Shown here piece by piece: positions 1 through 11,687 of a stretch of DNA of 64,000 nt; within the stretch, counting starts at the first letter, position 1, and each line of letters opens with the position of its first letter. The translations under genes and the position numbers were made by a program. The notes beneath the pieces were generated by a model, which saw only the letters and a program-made list of their open reading frames with translations, was not told the origin of the DNA and searched no databases. The stretch is from Phycomyces blakesleeanus NRRL 1555(-) (lineage: Eukaryota; Mucoromycota; Mucoromycetes; Mucorales; Phycomycetaceae): assembly GCF_001638985.1 (NCBI RefSeq), contig NW_017265136.1, positions 678,461 through 742,460 of the forward strand, read 5' to 3'.

Positions 1-470
1 CTTCTTCTTTGTGCTTCTTTTGGGTCAATTTCCCTTCTTCTTCTTACTGCTTCTTCAATTCTCGTTTTCTTTGGGTTGATATAACGAGCTGTAGCTTTGT
101 ACTCCAGCTCATTCTCGGACCATATCTTCTGTTTCTTTATGATATGGCCCTGGGACTCAGAAGCAACGCTTCCGAGCTCCCCCCCTTTCTCCAATCGTCG
201 CTTAAGCCCCTTGGGCAGGTCTGGTGCTATAGGTATATTATTGATTAATATTATATTGTTTATCTACTATTATATAGAGACATGACTTACCAATCATTTT
301 CACTTTTTTGATCTTTCGATCAAAAACTTTGGCTAGATTAGTTTTGGCTAATCTAACTAGAAGTATGCCTCTCAACAGCTTTGGGACTGGCTTGCTAATG
401 GCCTTTTGACCAAACACAAGAGAGCTGTTGCTGGACTTTCTAATACATTTGCATTTGCTGTTGCATTTTC

Positions 471-547
<77 letters not shown>

Positions 548-558
548 TTGCTGTACAT
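1..558 (-). CDS. Element-borne low-complexity protein, copy A (partial)
   Basis: Exons are 558-291 and 226-1, the second cut by the window edge. Residues 1-30 are a serine run followed by an asparagine run. A basic segment follows containing SLVFGQKAISKPVPK, then a long stretch matching copy B (LAKTNL, KVFDRKIKKVKMI). The intron (290-227) has GT-AG ends and, like the other copies, lies after the first base of a codon. Exon 2 opens with APDLPKGLKRRLEK, which matches copy B and differs from the LPRGVKRQLQ version of copies C and D. The remaining visible exon 2 is Arg/Glu-rich and open. No known domain is recognised. The charged, basic composition would suit a nucleic-acid-associated protein, but that is inference. 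Confidence 0.6.
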
Positions 559-1274
559 TGGAGTAAACTAATGAAAAAGCGCAAAGAAGAAAAATAATAC
601 CGTGAGAGTGTTTCTTTTTTTAAACGCGTTATAGTCTTTGGGCCACACACTTTGTAACGCCATCCTTTTTTTTTATTTTGACATGAGCCAATCATTTGCA
701 ATTTTGAATACACGTGTCTGCAACAGAGTACTTGAGTGGGGGAAAGTTACTAGTAAGACTTTGTTGTTAGGAAGAGCTTTTGAGCTGTGTAGTGTCTAGA
801 GTCGGATTACTGACCTCTCCTACTGCCAACTATTTACTTTTTTATTTTTCTCTCTCCTTCTACCACTTTCAATCTCCTAATATCGCTGCTTTTCTCTTCC
901 AAATGGCGATGGTCACCAAATACACCCGCCGTCTCAAGTTCCCAAAATCAAGATATAAAACAAAGAATCATGATTGCTTGAGTACCCCCTTGAGTAATTT
1001 TATTCAGGTTCAAGGTACATGCACAGAAACAGTTTGTGCAAACTCATTCCATTCGAGCAAACCAATTAAGGGCTTTAAATTTTGATATATATAAAGTATA
1101 TAACTAAGACTCACTAACTGTCTAAAAATAATATATATATATCATTTCTCAAAAGCACCACTGATACTTTCCTTCTTCTTCTTTTTTTGTCGGTATTATT
1201 TCTTAATTTAGTTGCCGGTATTTACTGGGCGGCTATTTAAAATACATTATGCAGTTTGTGATATACATACTACA

Positions 1275-1568
1275 AGGTATTCGTGATTGTTTATGGGTTA
1301 GTATCTCAATAATGGGAAAAGTAGATACTGTGAGAGTGTTATTTATTAAAGAGACAAAATACTATTGTTTATATCCGTTAATATTAAAATCCCTGTAATT
1401 CAAATCCCTGTTGTGTAATGGTTGGTTTACACTGTATGAGTATGTAGTGTACGTGTGCCTGGCGCGTAACAGTTCCGGAGATTGTTGACTTGCCAGGTTC
1501 ATTAGCAAGAAGGAACCAGTGTTTGGTTGTGGGGTCTGTTATTCACTCAATTGTGGTGTGTATACCAC
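1275..1568 (-). repeat. 5'-type terminal repeat of copy A
   Basis: A ~294-bp repeat nearly identical to 10631-10924, 27304-27597 and 52310-52603. It starts with a GTGGT...ACCAC imperfect palindrome and ends at a GAATACC motif. It is clearly but more distantly related to the 3'-type repeats at 15391-15687, 22731-22982 and 56870-57093. Confidence 0.85.
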
Positions 1569-2011
1569 ACAAATGAAGCAATTATTTTCAAAGAAATATA
1601 TTATTTAACCTGATTTGAACAATACCTTCAAAAAGAATAAGACGAAAAAAAAAACTTGAACAAAAATTCAGATCATGTAGGTTGAAGCTACTTTGAATTT
1701 AATTGTAATAAATTTGATGAAAGAAATATCATTAGAAAATATACTGTATTCCTTCTGCAATTGTACTTGAGTATAGTAAAACACCTTTTAAGTGCAATAA
1801 GAAGAATGCCAAAAAATGGCTATTATTAATCCACGTTCTTTTATAATTTAGCTGATAATTTATTTAGAACAAGAATAGAATAGAAGGGGAAGTTGGGAAC
1901 TTGTTTCTGTTTTGTTTTAACTCGTCATATCAGCTCCTTTCTCTGCTTCTTAAATTTTATATCTTAATTTGGACCTCGAATGTGTAATCAAAACAGAGCA
2001 TATTATTTTGT

Positions 2012-4095
2012 TCACCACCCATCACCAAAGGGTCTGCAAAGGGTGCTGGTACACCATTCAGTGTGTAGAATTTTTGCTGCATTCTTACTAGCAATTGTCT
2101 GTGTCTCCATTGTCTATATATATATATATATATAAGCAACAAATAAATCGATTAATTAGTAAATATGATGATGATAAAATATAATATACGACACACAGTT
2201 GAATTAAATTGGATTTAATCGGAAAGAAAGTTGGTTTACCGAAATTGCACTTTCGAAAGCATTGACATAAATTAGACCACCTAGACCAGGATTCTCAAAT
2301 CCATCGATAATAATTGGAGGCCAAGATGATTTTGAGTCTGTGTTTGGATGTAATACAGGAAAAGCATTCCATGCTTGGTGGTAGGTCCAGGTTCGATTAT
2401 AAAACAGCTGATCAAGCAATTCTTCCTTGAGTTCAGTCGAAGAAAATATCTTGACTATACTTTCACCATTCTCTAGGATTCTGTGGACGGCAAAAGTTGT
2501 GAATGGAGCTGTAGATTTACTGAATGCGTTTGCTAAAAAAGCACAAATATACATAGATATATAAGAAAATGAAACAAGAAGAAAAAAATGATCCTTCCTT
2601 GTGGTAAGATAGATAGACAGACAAAATAATCATTTTCTCTTACGTACGCAAGCCATTTCCTGTGGTAATAATCAAGTTTGGAACATCGTTTTCAGTCGAG
2701 CTAAAATATGATGGATCTGGGTATCCAGCCAGAAGAGTAACATGAACAATTTTGTAGTCTCGGACATATGAGCCTGTTGAAACTGGTAGCTCAAGTATTT
2801 CATTGGGGTTAAAAGGAGCTGCCAGTATAACAGCATCGTATATCTGAGTGTCGCCATTATTTGTCGTAACCGTGTAACCACCTTGTTTGTCATGGATCTT
2901 TTCAACTTTTTTCACAGTTGTTTCCATTCTAATCTCTGCTCCAGAACGTTCAGCAAATTCCTCAAATATCTTGAAGTTTCCGCCTTGAATAGACCACGAA
3001 TTTTTTGCTGCTAAAGATACCTATTGAATGTGTATAAAGAGATACATAAATAATGATTTTAATACCAGATTTATCTTTATTTTTTTACATGAAAAACATA
3101 TGGTTATATGTATGTGTATTTGTGTGTGTAACAAATATATTTACCATAGCTCCTAATGCATGAAGTGTATCAATATCTTGGCCATAATTTGCTCTTGTGG
3201 CACTCTGAACAATTTCTTCACTAAAGATAGTATTGACACCCATTCTACTTTCAAGATATTCCTGTGCTGAGGTATTCAAGAGTTCATAAATGCCTACTCC
3301 TTCAAATGCTTCTTCAATAGAATAATATGGGAGTGCATCGTTTTCATACAGCAGCTCAAATCTCTCCAGAACTGTGTCAAGGTGTCGGTTGGCCTACACA
3401 CAAAAGAAGAAAAGAAGTAACAGTCATTATCATGTTTGTTACATGGTTAATAATAACTGTTATTATTATATGTAGATTTACCTTCAAAGGAGATGATCCA
3501 TAACGCCAAAGAAACTTGACACCATCCCAGTATGTACTTCCGGTTTCTTGGAACAGGAAATTTTGACCATCCCAGACACCCAGTTTTTGTTTTTGGGCAG
3601 CCAAGGTTGTACGATTCAGGCCAAACTGCTTTGTTGCATTCATCAGATTGTGATTGGCCTCCACGAAAATAGACGCTCCGACCTCAATTACGCCTAGTGC
3701 TGGGTCTCCTTTAACAGGCGTAGTCATTGTACGACCACCTAAGCGATGGCTACTTTCATAAAGAGTGGTGTGTAGGTCAATGTCTGTATTTTCAAACGCG
3801 TTCTTCAACCAGAATGCCGCCGAAGTACCCGCTGCACCGCCACCTTGTAAAAAATGGTATTTTTGTTTGTTATCAGCGACACAAATAATAATATTATACA
3901 TATGTATATATGTGACAAACTACAACTACAATTACTACCCATCTATCCATTAATTTATATTTTGTCTTTTGTTATCTAACCTATGATGGCCACTCGCTTC
4001 TGTTGTTCAGGGCTTTGTTGAAATACGAGCTGATTTCCAGTATACTTTTGACATAAAATTGGACTGGCAAGCAGTAAAAATAAAAGAGCTCTCAT
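2012..4095 (-). CDS. Prenylcysteine oxidase / farnesylcysteine lyase-like FAD enzyme
   Basis: Exons are 4095-3981, 3843-3482, 3393-3145, 3020-2648, 2532-2240 and 2113-2012, giving 497 aa (human PCYOX1 is about 505). Residues 1-16 are a signal peptide (MRALLFLLLASPILCQ). An FAD-binding motif IIGGGAAGTSAAF is split by intron 1 at residue 39, and LYESSHRLGGRT follows downstream. The C-terminus, TMETQTIASKNAAKIL, matches the METxAxAAKN ending of the family. Family members oxidatively release the isoprenoid from prenylcysteine, yielding cysteine, an isoprenoid aldehyde and H2O2, in lysosome- or vacuole-type compartments; the secretory signal fits. It lies 168 bp downstream of the carrier gene on the same strand. 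All junctions are GT-AG. Intron 4 uses GTACGT, and its phase decides between two overlapping donors. The stop lies in exon 6; a longer open frame there belongs to another reading frame. Confidence 0.9.
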
Positions 4096-4263
4096 TGATA
4101 AAGCAGTGAATGAAAAAAAGAGATGGAAAGAGAGAGAAAAGGGAATCAACTCAAAAGTGAACGCATGACAATTAAGCTGATTGATTGATTGATTTTTTTT
4201 TTTGGTTTTTGTACCAAAAACAGAAAAGAGGGATTTATTTTATTTATTTATTTCCCGAAGCTT

Positions 4264-6121
4264 TTAACTGGATCCGTCAAAATCAACTATAAAAAAATAA
4301 TAAAAGAAAGGGTAAGAATTGATGTTGTTAGTCAAAAGGATATACAAGAAGTACTTAATAAAGATAGGTAAAATAAATGACTTTTACCTTCAATTCCATT
4401 TATTGTGTGAAAGACAAAAAGAAGGGCATTTGCAGCCAATTGCATGCCGAATCCTCTATAAAGTCCACGAATACCCCAGGCACTTGTAGTCTTGATTTGT
4501 CGATCATTTTCAAACGTTTCACCATCCTCACTATTACTATCATTATCATCACTATTATTATAATCTTTCCTCCGTTTGATGACTGTACGTTTCGTATTGT
4601 GTTTTTTCTTTGTGCCTTCTTCTTTCATGATCTTGTATACGGCATCTAGTATACCGTTGTAAGGAACTGGACGAAGTGCGACAGATGTTTCAAACGGGCC
4701 TCCTCCTCCTATCTCTTTGGGAGAATATGGGACCTGACATTGTAATCTTTTACGGATAACTTCTAGTGGCAATGTGATAAGAAGCGCCAGTGTGCTCATG
4801 GCCAATTGGGCTGCGCCATACAGAATAGGTGAATCTGAGGCAGATATATGCAGCCATCTGTCGATAATTAACGGCGTGCTGCACGTCAAGAGCGGGTGGA
4901 TAGTGTGATAGAGAATGGTGGGTAAAAGGTTGATCGAGCCATATACTTTGCCAAGACCGCCTTCTTCTCGGCACATGGTTGCAAATGCGTGGATGAGATG
5001 TCTGTATTTTGCATTCGTAGGCGAAGACGACTGAACAATTAACCGGGTACGGATAATTTCCAGTGGGCTCAACAGAATGCCTATTGCCAAATGACTTGCT
5101 ACCATGGTTGTCATGTTTGGAGTGACATTGTCAAGATGCATTAATGGTATCGTATCATCATACAATCCAAACACGTCGTTTAATGCGCCTTCAAGAGCAG
5201 GTTGTAGACACGCTCTTGCCATTTCATAAACCCATGTTACTCTCTGACCTACCGTAATATATATATATATATATGGTAAATAAACATCGGAATAGTTATA
5301 TTAAACCCAAACACACACACACATATATATATACATATATATATTTCTTTTCTTCTTTCCTTACCTTTAAAAAGCGACATCCACCCTTCACCAGGTTGCT
5401 TCACAATAACACTCAATATCTCAAGAACTCCTCCTCCCATTGGTGCCATCTGGTGAACAGGTCGACTTTCATCGTCATAAACACTTCTAGACGTAACTGT
5501 TACTTGTTGTTGTTGCTGTTGGTGGGGGTGGGGGTGTGGGTGCTTTTTCTGCGATTCCGTATTTCGTGCATAATTTGACCAGGATGGTTGAGTAGGTTCT
5601 TTTTCTTGATTTGTTGTATTTCCGGGTCGCATACTGTAGAATGCATCGTCTTCATCTTCATCCGAGGAAGTTCCATTCTGATAACCTGTAGTTTGCTAAT
5701 TCTAAAAAGGTTATTTAAAAAAATAAAAATGGATAGGTCCGAGATTTCTCATTTGGAATTATAATGTTTGTGCTTGTACTTGGAATTTTATATATATACT
5801 TACTTCAACAAGAGGGTTCTTTTTAATGGTGTCACGAAATCCAATGACTTCGACATCCTCATGAGGTGAGTATTGTACTTGCAAAAGAGTTGTTCCGACA
5901 TCAAATGGACTTGTCAGCATTGTCAGCATGTACTTTGCAGCAGCAAATGTAGTGATGCGGGTCGTCAGTCCTTTGAGGGGTCTTTCTTCATTGTCGAGAT
6001 ATATATTGGGGGTCAATCCTGGAGCAGCATCATTCGAAGGTAAAGAAGTGTAGTTGTGTTGGTGATGGAGACCAGGGGTGTAGTATGGGCGATGAGGGTT
6101 AACACCCTTTTGGATATTCAT
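4264..6121 (-). CDS. Ugo1/SLC25A46-like mitochondrial carrier-fold protein
   Basis: Exons are 6121-5804, 5695-5365 and 5248-4388, with a probable short fourth exon 4286-4264 (510 aa). If the last intron is not removed, translation ends at 4332 (521 aa); the TTTTTTTATAG acceptor favours splicing. Degenerate mitochondrial-carrier signatures occur at SPFDVGTTLLQVQYSP, SPLEIIRTRLIVQS and LPLEVIRKRLQCQ, and GLYRGFGMQLAANALLFVF closes the last repeat. A His/Gln-rich low-complexity insert (HPHPHPHQQQQQQ) follows the first signature. The degenerate signatures, the long inserted linker and the ~510-aa length resemble Ugo1 (outer-membrane fusion factor, about 500 aa) more than a ~300-aa inner-membrane transporter. 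A substrate carrier cannot be excluded. It is divergent from PUS10 across an ~0.9 kb promoter region. Confidence 0.6.
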
Positions 6122-7017
6122 GATATTTTCTTTTTGATTGTTGTTGTTCTTTGTTTATTAGATAGAGTACAGAACAACCAGGTTTGAAGAAAGACGGAAC
6201 TCCAAAATAAAAAGAAAGAGAGAGAGAGAAAAAGCAGCAGGTATTGTATTGCATATTTCATTTGTCATTTTTCATATTCCTTTCAAAAGAACCAATATGT
6301 TGATATACACATGCGTACATACGCACATGCGCAAAAAAACAAATATAAGTCAAGATGCTATTAGTATTTCCCCACTATAACTTTATACTAATTCAGCTCA
6401 ACTAAGATAATGAGGGATGAACACTATTCAAAATAGTTTGTCAAAAAATTGATCAAATTTAAAGCTTTATATATATCTTTTATTTTTGGACAAGGTATTC
6501 CAAAGATCAGACATGTCAATATTTATCTTATATATATATTTACCAAGAAAAAAAACCCCAAGGGCTCATATAAAAGAAGTATTGTGTGGATCTGGTGATA
6601 TATCCTCAAGAAGAAGAAAGAAAACATGCGTTTTTTTTATTGAAAGGATAAATTATTCACATTGAAATTGAATGGGTATTTACAAAGCCAATATGACCTA
6701 AAAATACAGCACATAAACATATATATAAAAGAAAGAGATTTATATATTGAGTGATAAGCCAAATATATCGACTTATATATATTCAGCTATCAAATAGTGT
6801 CCATTTGGACTATCAAGACACGATAAAGTCTTCTTTTAGGAAATATTTGTTAAAGACAAGAAGAGTCGAACAAAAAACCTTGATCCAAAAAAAATGTTCA
6901 CAAAATTGAAGTCACGTCTTTTTTCTGAAACAAAAAAAAAAAAGAGTAAAAGCAAGTAAAAAAAAATATATAATGCATAATGAAGATCGAGTTTAAGCAT
7001 TCAACATTCCAATCGTC
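6122..7017. other. Intergenic region between divergent carrier and PUS10 genes
   Basis: AT-rich, about 0.9 kb, with A-runs and TATATA tracts at 6470-6480, 6530-6540 and 6720-6780. I see no ORF, RNA gene or repeat of note. It probably carries both promoters. Confidence 0.6.
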
Positions 7018-7351
7018 ATGAACCTCATTGAAGAGCTTCGAGAGTGTCTCCGTATTTCCGGATTGCATCCTGAGCCAGAGCAGTCAATTGCAGTTGGACT
7101 ACACATTGCACGCTTGTTACGAGACGTCCAATGTTGCTACAGATGCTGTTTGCGATTTACTCGCTGTAACAAAATGAAGATTTACAAAGCCTCTGAACAG
7201 GTACATTATTCGAGACCTCATTTTATTTTTCTTAAGACTTTTACTATAATTGATACTGTTACTATTATTATTATTATCATGCTCTGATTTCATTGACTAA
7301 CGAGAAAAGGGAAAACATCTATTATTTATTTACTCTTGCTGTTAAATAAAA

Positions 7352-7396
<45 letters not shown>

Positions 7397-9498
7397 CACC
7401 AAACAAAAAGGATCTTCAAACGGCATTTAATTCACTGGCCAAGTTGTTGGATGTTAAACCTGTCAGTAATGACGAAGAAGTTCAGGTTGCTTCGGGATGC
7501 CCGGCTTGTCTAGGTGCACTTGGTTGGATGGACCAACCCGAAAATATCCAGGGCATTTTTGATAAAATTGACACCGAAAATTATGATTGCAAACGTGTCA
7601 ATCTCAACTGTACTATGCCTGTCAGCAGTCTGCACAGAAGCCATCTGTTGGGTGTTTATGTTTCCGACCGCCTCTCAGATTTCCCTCCCTCTGTGCTTGA
7701 GATCTGGAATAGCGAACCTGTGCATGATCCTAAAGATGCCTTTAAGGCTGTGATATCCGATAAATTGGTGGAAAGATATGGCTGGACCATGGACCCTGTA
7801 ACCGCACCTTTACGTATGACAATAGTGTTGGATCACTTGGAAACAGCACTTGAACATCGATTCTTGACACAAGTCAAGGAGCCTGTAATGAAGCTTCGTA
7901 AAGTGCGCCAAAACGTAGGTCTTTTTTCATACATATATATACAAAGGAAAACAATAGTCCACATATACTTATTCTTATTTTTATTCTTAGCGAAAAAGTA
8001 TTGTAGCAGGTGAATCACGAACCACAATTACTGAAGCCTTGGCTGCTTTGAGTAAAGAAGAAGCTTATAGGTCAGTATATATATATTATAATTGGATTAT
8101 TCATATCTTTCTTTTTCTAACATTTCGACGCTATCTTTTACTAATATTTTTATGGGGGACTTACTATATAGTTTGACAGCAATTCCTCCCCTTCCTCCAA
8201 CAACTCAAATTACATTGGCAGATGTAGCAATGGTTCATGAATCAACTATTGTTGGTGGTAAGATTCTCTACATATGTATATATAAACTATAAACTAAATA
8301 ATCATTTTAAAAAATTGTTTTGCTTTTCTTTTAAAAGGTCGATACTTGAAAATGTCTCGAGAATATAGTCAAACACCATGGGAAATAAAAGGAAAACGCC
8401 TGGCCGAGTTCTCGGTTTCTGAAGCAATTGAAGAGATCATTAAAAGATACCATCGATGTGATAGTAAGTAATTCAGACAATCTAACCAATACATTTTTCT
8501 TTTTAAATTAACTTTTTTCTTAAAAAAAATGTGTGCTTCACATTTGTGTAGACAGTAAATTTGTTACTGCTGGCCGTGAAGATGCAAATGTACGCATGCT
8601 GGGAACTGGTCGTCCATTTTACTGCGAGCTGATCAATCCTAGAAAGCCAGTACTTGCAGATGAAGAGTACAAGAAGATCGAAGACGAAATTAACAACCAG
8701 GATTCAAAAGATGCTGTCCAGGTGCGCCATCTGTGCAAAATATCACCGTAAGTCATTAAACTACAAACATGCTAACCAAAAGACCTCTCGCCCTAAGCAT
8801 GAAATGTAAGAAAAAATAAGACAAAGAAATGGTGTGGCTTACTTTATTATACATATGTAATAGTTCCGATACAAAAATTATCAAAGAAGGCGAAGAGACC
8901 AAATGCAAATCTTATAGGTAAAGAATTCATCCATATGCAATTCAATATTTCCATAGACATATATTTTTGTGTGTCTATACAGCACCTTGGCTGACAATTG
9001 AATGTTATATACATAGAGCACTTGTGTGGATCTCCCAACCAATAACCGACGAAATAATTGAAAAGGTTAACAAAGTTGGCTCTGCTCCTTTCAAGATTCA
9101 ACAGACTACACCTCTTCGTGTATTCCAAAGGTAAATAAAGAGAGAGAGAGAGAGAGAGATAAAGAACACGATAATTATCTCGACAAAGGAATCTTGTTAA
9201 ATTTGTCATTTTGTTTTCCTCATTTTCTTCTGTTATTAGACGCTCTGCTGCTATCAGAGAAAAGGAAATCCACACTTGTCATTTAGAAAGAGTCGATGGA
9301 GCTTCCTTGAGTGGTGTCGAGAGTCAATTTGGTGTCCTGACTTTGAATACACAGGCAGGAACCTACATCAAAGAGTTTGTTCATGGTGATCTTGGGCGCA
9401 CTCTTCCTAACCTAGCCACATTAACAGGTGCCGTTGGTGCAGATCTCATAGAATTAGATGTACTAGATGTTGATTTAGTATGGCCTCCAAAGAAATGA
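7018..9498 (+). CDS. PUS10: tRNA pseudouridine synthase Pus10
   Basis: Nine exons: 7018-7200, 7411-7914, 7991-8070, 8172-8257, 8338-8463, 8552-8747, 8864-8917, 9017-9130 and 9240-9498, giving 533 aa (human PUS10 is 529). An N-terminal zinc-binding region has C-x2-C pairs near residues 42-45 (CYRC) and 91-94 (CPAC). The catalytic motif AGREDANVRMLGTGRPF places the nucleophilic aspartate at about residue 337. GTYIKEFVHGDLGRT at residues 488-502 is the conserved C-terminal active-site loop of the family. Pus10 isomerises uridine at tRNA position 54/55 in archaea and 54 in animals. The first intron (210 nt) carries a (CA)n tract, and AATAAA lies ~60 bp past the stop. The gene is absent from S. 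cerevisiae and S. pombe, so its presence supports an early-diverging fungus. Confidence 0.95.
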
Positions 9499-9838
9499 TA
9501 TGTATGTACATATAAGTACATACATTTCTATTAATATTTATCAAATCAAATTGAAATAAAGCAATACTAAAAAAAACAATATATACTGGTTGTTTCCATT
9601 GAGACAGTTTAAGAAGCAATAATCATACTATTCTAAGAAAGAAAAAAATGTTTGTCTAAGTTTATTTAAATATTTTATTCTTATAAATATTTGATACCAA
9701 AATAAAAAGCAAACATAACCAATACAAATATTGAAAACCTTGGTTCAAATAAAATAGCGATAATTGCACTGAATTGTTTAGTTTCTTTTTTCATTATTTC
9801 ATATATTGTATACTCATCTTCTATCATTTATGATATTA

Positions 9839-10167
9839 CAGTCAAAGCTCGATATAGTGATATGGATGGTGGACAGAAATTTTATCACTATCACTATATC
9901 GAGCGTGATTTTTTTCTTATTCCGTATATTTTTTAGTGATACTTCTAATGCCGCTGTGAGTGACTACTGTTTTCTAATAGGATTCATAGTATTTTGTCTA
10001 AGAAAGTGGGCTTGCTTTAAAATGCTAAATAAAATATATACTACATTTATTTTTTTGTACTATAAAAATAAACTCAGAGCTCGATATAGTGATAATAAAC
10101 AGGCACGGACACAAATTTTCCAAAAAATTATCACTATATCGAATATCACTATATCGAGCTTTGACTG
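9839..10167. mobile_element. Tc1/mariner-type MITE (329 bp)
   Basis: Perfect ~25-bp terminal inverted repeats start CAGTCAAAGCTCGATATAG and are flanked by TA on both sides (9837-9838 and 10168-10169), the classic Tc1/mariner target duplication. The core motif CGATATAGTGAT recurs inside in both orientations (near 9895, 10081 and 10130), so the element is nested or partly palindromic. It has no transposase ORF and is therefore non-autonomous. Confidence 0.9.
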
Positions 10168-10567
10168 TACTTCTTTCTAAAGTTTCTTATATAGCTCTTA
10201 TACTAGTATCAATTTAAGTATTCACTGTCCATTTATAATATCTGTTTGTCTAATATTATAAAACCATTTCAAATTTTAATAATTATCTTGATAGTTAAAA
10301 CTTCTCCCATATCAATTTAAATTCTATATGATGTGACATTGGATTCTTAGCTTTATCTACTTCTCTACTGTTTGTTTCAAATGGGTACACAATTATTATT
10401 GTATATAGTATATCCATAATAATATATATAATGATGGCAAGAATGTTTCTGATATCTTTGAACCATTTAAAATCTCTGATATCTTTGAAGTCATTAAGGC
10501 ATCTAGAGCTCTTAGAGCTATTAGTGTCCTTAAAGTCATTAGGGTCCCTATAACCTTTATAATCTTT

Positions 10568-10630
10568 CTACCCCTCGTACCCCTCGTACCCCTTATAACC
10601 CTTATAACCCTAATACCCCTCGTACCCCTT
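10568..10630. repeat. Short CCCCTCGTAC / CCTTATAAC tandem repeat
   Basis: Imperfect ~10-bp units of CCCCTCGTAC and CCCTTATAAC abut the left end of element copy B. The preceding 10440-10560 stretch has looser repeats of TCTGATATCTTTGAA and TCATTAGG. Any coding interpretation is doubtful. Confidence 0.6.
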
Positions 10631-10924
10631 GCGGTATACACACCACAATTGAGTGAAGAACAGACTCCAAAACCAAACACTGGTTCCTTCTTGTTAATGA
10701 ACTCTGCAAGCTAACAATTTCCGGAACTGTTACACACCAGGCACACGTACGCTACATACTCATACAGTGTAAACCAACCATTACACAGCAGAGATTTGAA
10801 TTAAAGAGATTTTAATATTAATAGATATAAACAATATTATTTGGTCTCTTTAATAAATAACACTCTCACAGTATCTACTCTTCCCGTTATTGAGATACTA
10901 GTCCATAAACAATCACGAATACCT
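10631..10924 (+). repeat. 5'-type terminal repeat of copy B
   Basis: Starts GCGGTATACACACCAC, one mismatch from the palindromic end seen in the other copies, and ends at GAATACC. It is directly repeated, with considerable divergence, at 15391-15687. Confidence 0.85.
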
Positions 10925-11687
10925 TGGAGTATGTATATCACAAACTGCATAATGTTTTTTAAATAGCCGTCCAGTAAATACCGGCGACTAAATCAAGAAA
11001 TAATACCGACAAAAAAAGAAGAAGAAGGAAAGTATCAGTGGTGCTTTTGAGAAATGATATATATATATATTATTTTTAGACAGTTAGTGAGTCTTAGCTA
11101 TATACTTTATATATATCAAAATTTAAAACCCTTAATTGGTTTGCTCGAATGGAATGAGTTTGCACAAACTGTTTCTGTGTATGTACCTTGAACCTGAATA
11201 AAATTACTCAAGGGGGTTAATCATGATTCTTTTTTATATCTTGATTTTGGGAACTTGAGACGGCGGGTGTATTTTGTGGCCATCGCCATTTGGAAGAGAA
11301 AAGCAGCGACATTAGGAGATTGAAATGTGTAGAAGGAGGGAGAAAAATAAAAAGTAAATAGTTGGCAGTAGGAGAGGTCAGTAATCCGACTCTAGACACT
11401 ACACAGCTCAAAAGCTCTTCCTAACAACAAAGTCTTACTAGTAACTTTCCCCCACTCAAGTACTCTGTTGCAGACACGTGTATTCAAAATTGCAAATGAT
11501 TGGCTCATGTCAAAATTAAAAAAAAAGGATGGCGTTACAAAATGTGTGGCCCAAAGGCTATAACTTGCGCCTTAAAAAAAGAACGCGTCTCAAAATGTGT
11601 GGCCCAAAGATTATAACGCGTTTAAAAAAAAGAAACACTCTCACGGTATTATTTTTCTTCTTTGCGCTTTTTCATTAGTTTACTCCA

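Larger units (their letters stand above)
1..1568 (-). mobile_element. Repeated element, copy A (truncated by window start)
   Basis: This is the 5' part of the ~5 kb element also present at 10631-15687, 22731-27597 and 52310-57093, in reverse orientation. From right to left it has the 5'-type terminal repeat (1568-1275), a ~700-bp leader, and the first exon, intron and part of the second exon of the element gene (558-1). The rest lies outside the window. The outer end is the imperfect palindrome GTGGTGTGTATACCAC at 1553-1568. The leader carries a single copy of the TGTGTGGCCCAAAG promoter-proximal motif, as in copy C, where copies B and D have it twice. No transposase or reverse transcriptase is visible in this part. 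Confidence 0.85.

Noticed and set aside
780..1085. 101-codon open frame in the leader of copies A and C, antisense to the element gene
   Set aside because: It opens with TTG, not ATG, is cut to 64-65 codons by a stop in copies B and D, and has no recognisable features.
1400..1440. tRNA-like TTCAAATCC/GGTTGG motifs in the terminal repeats
   Set aside because: No cloverleaf could be folded around them by eye.
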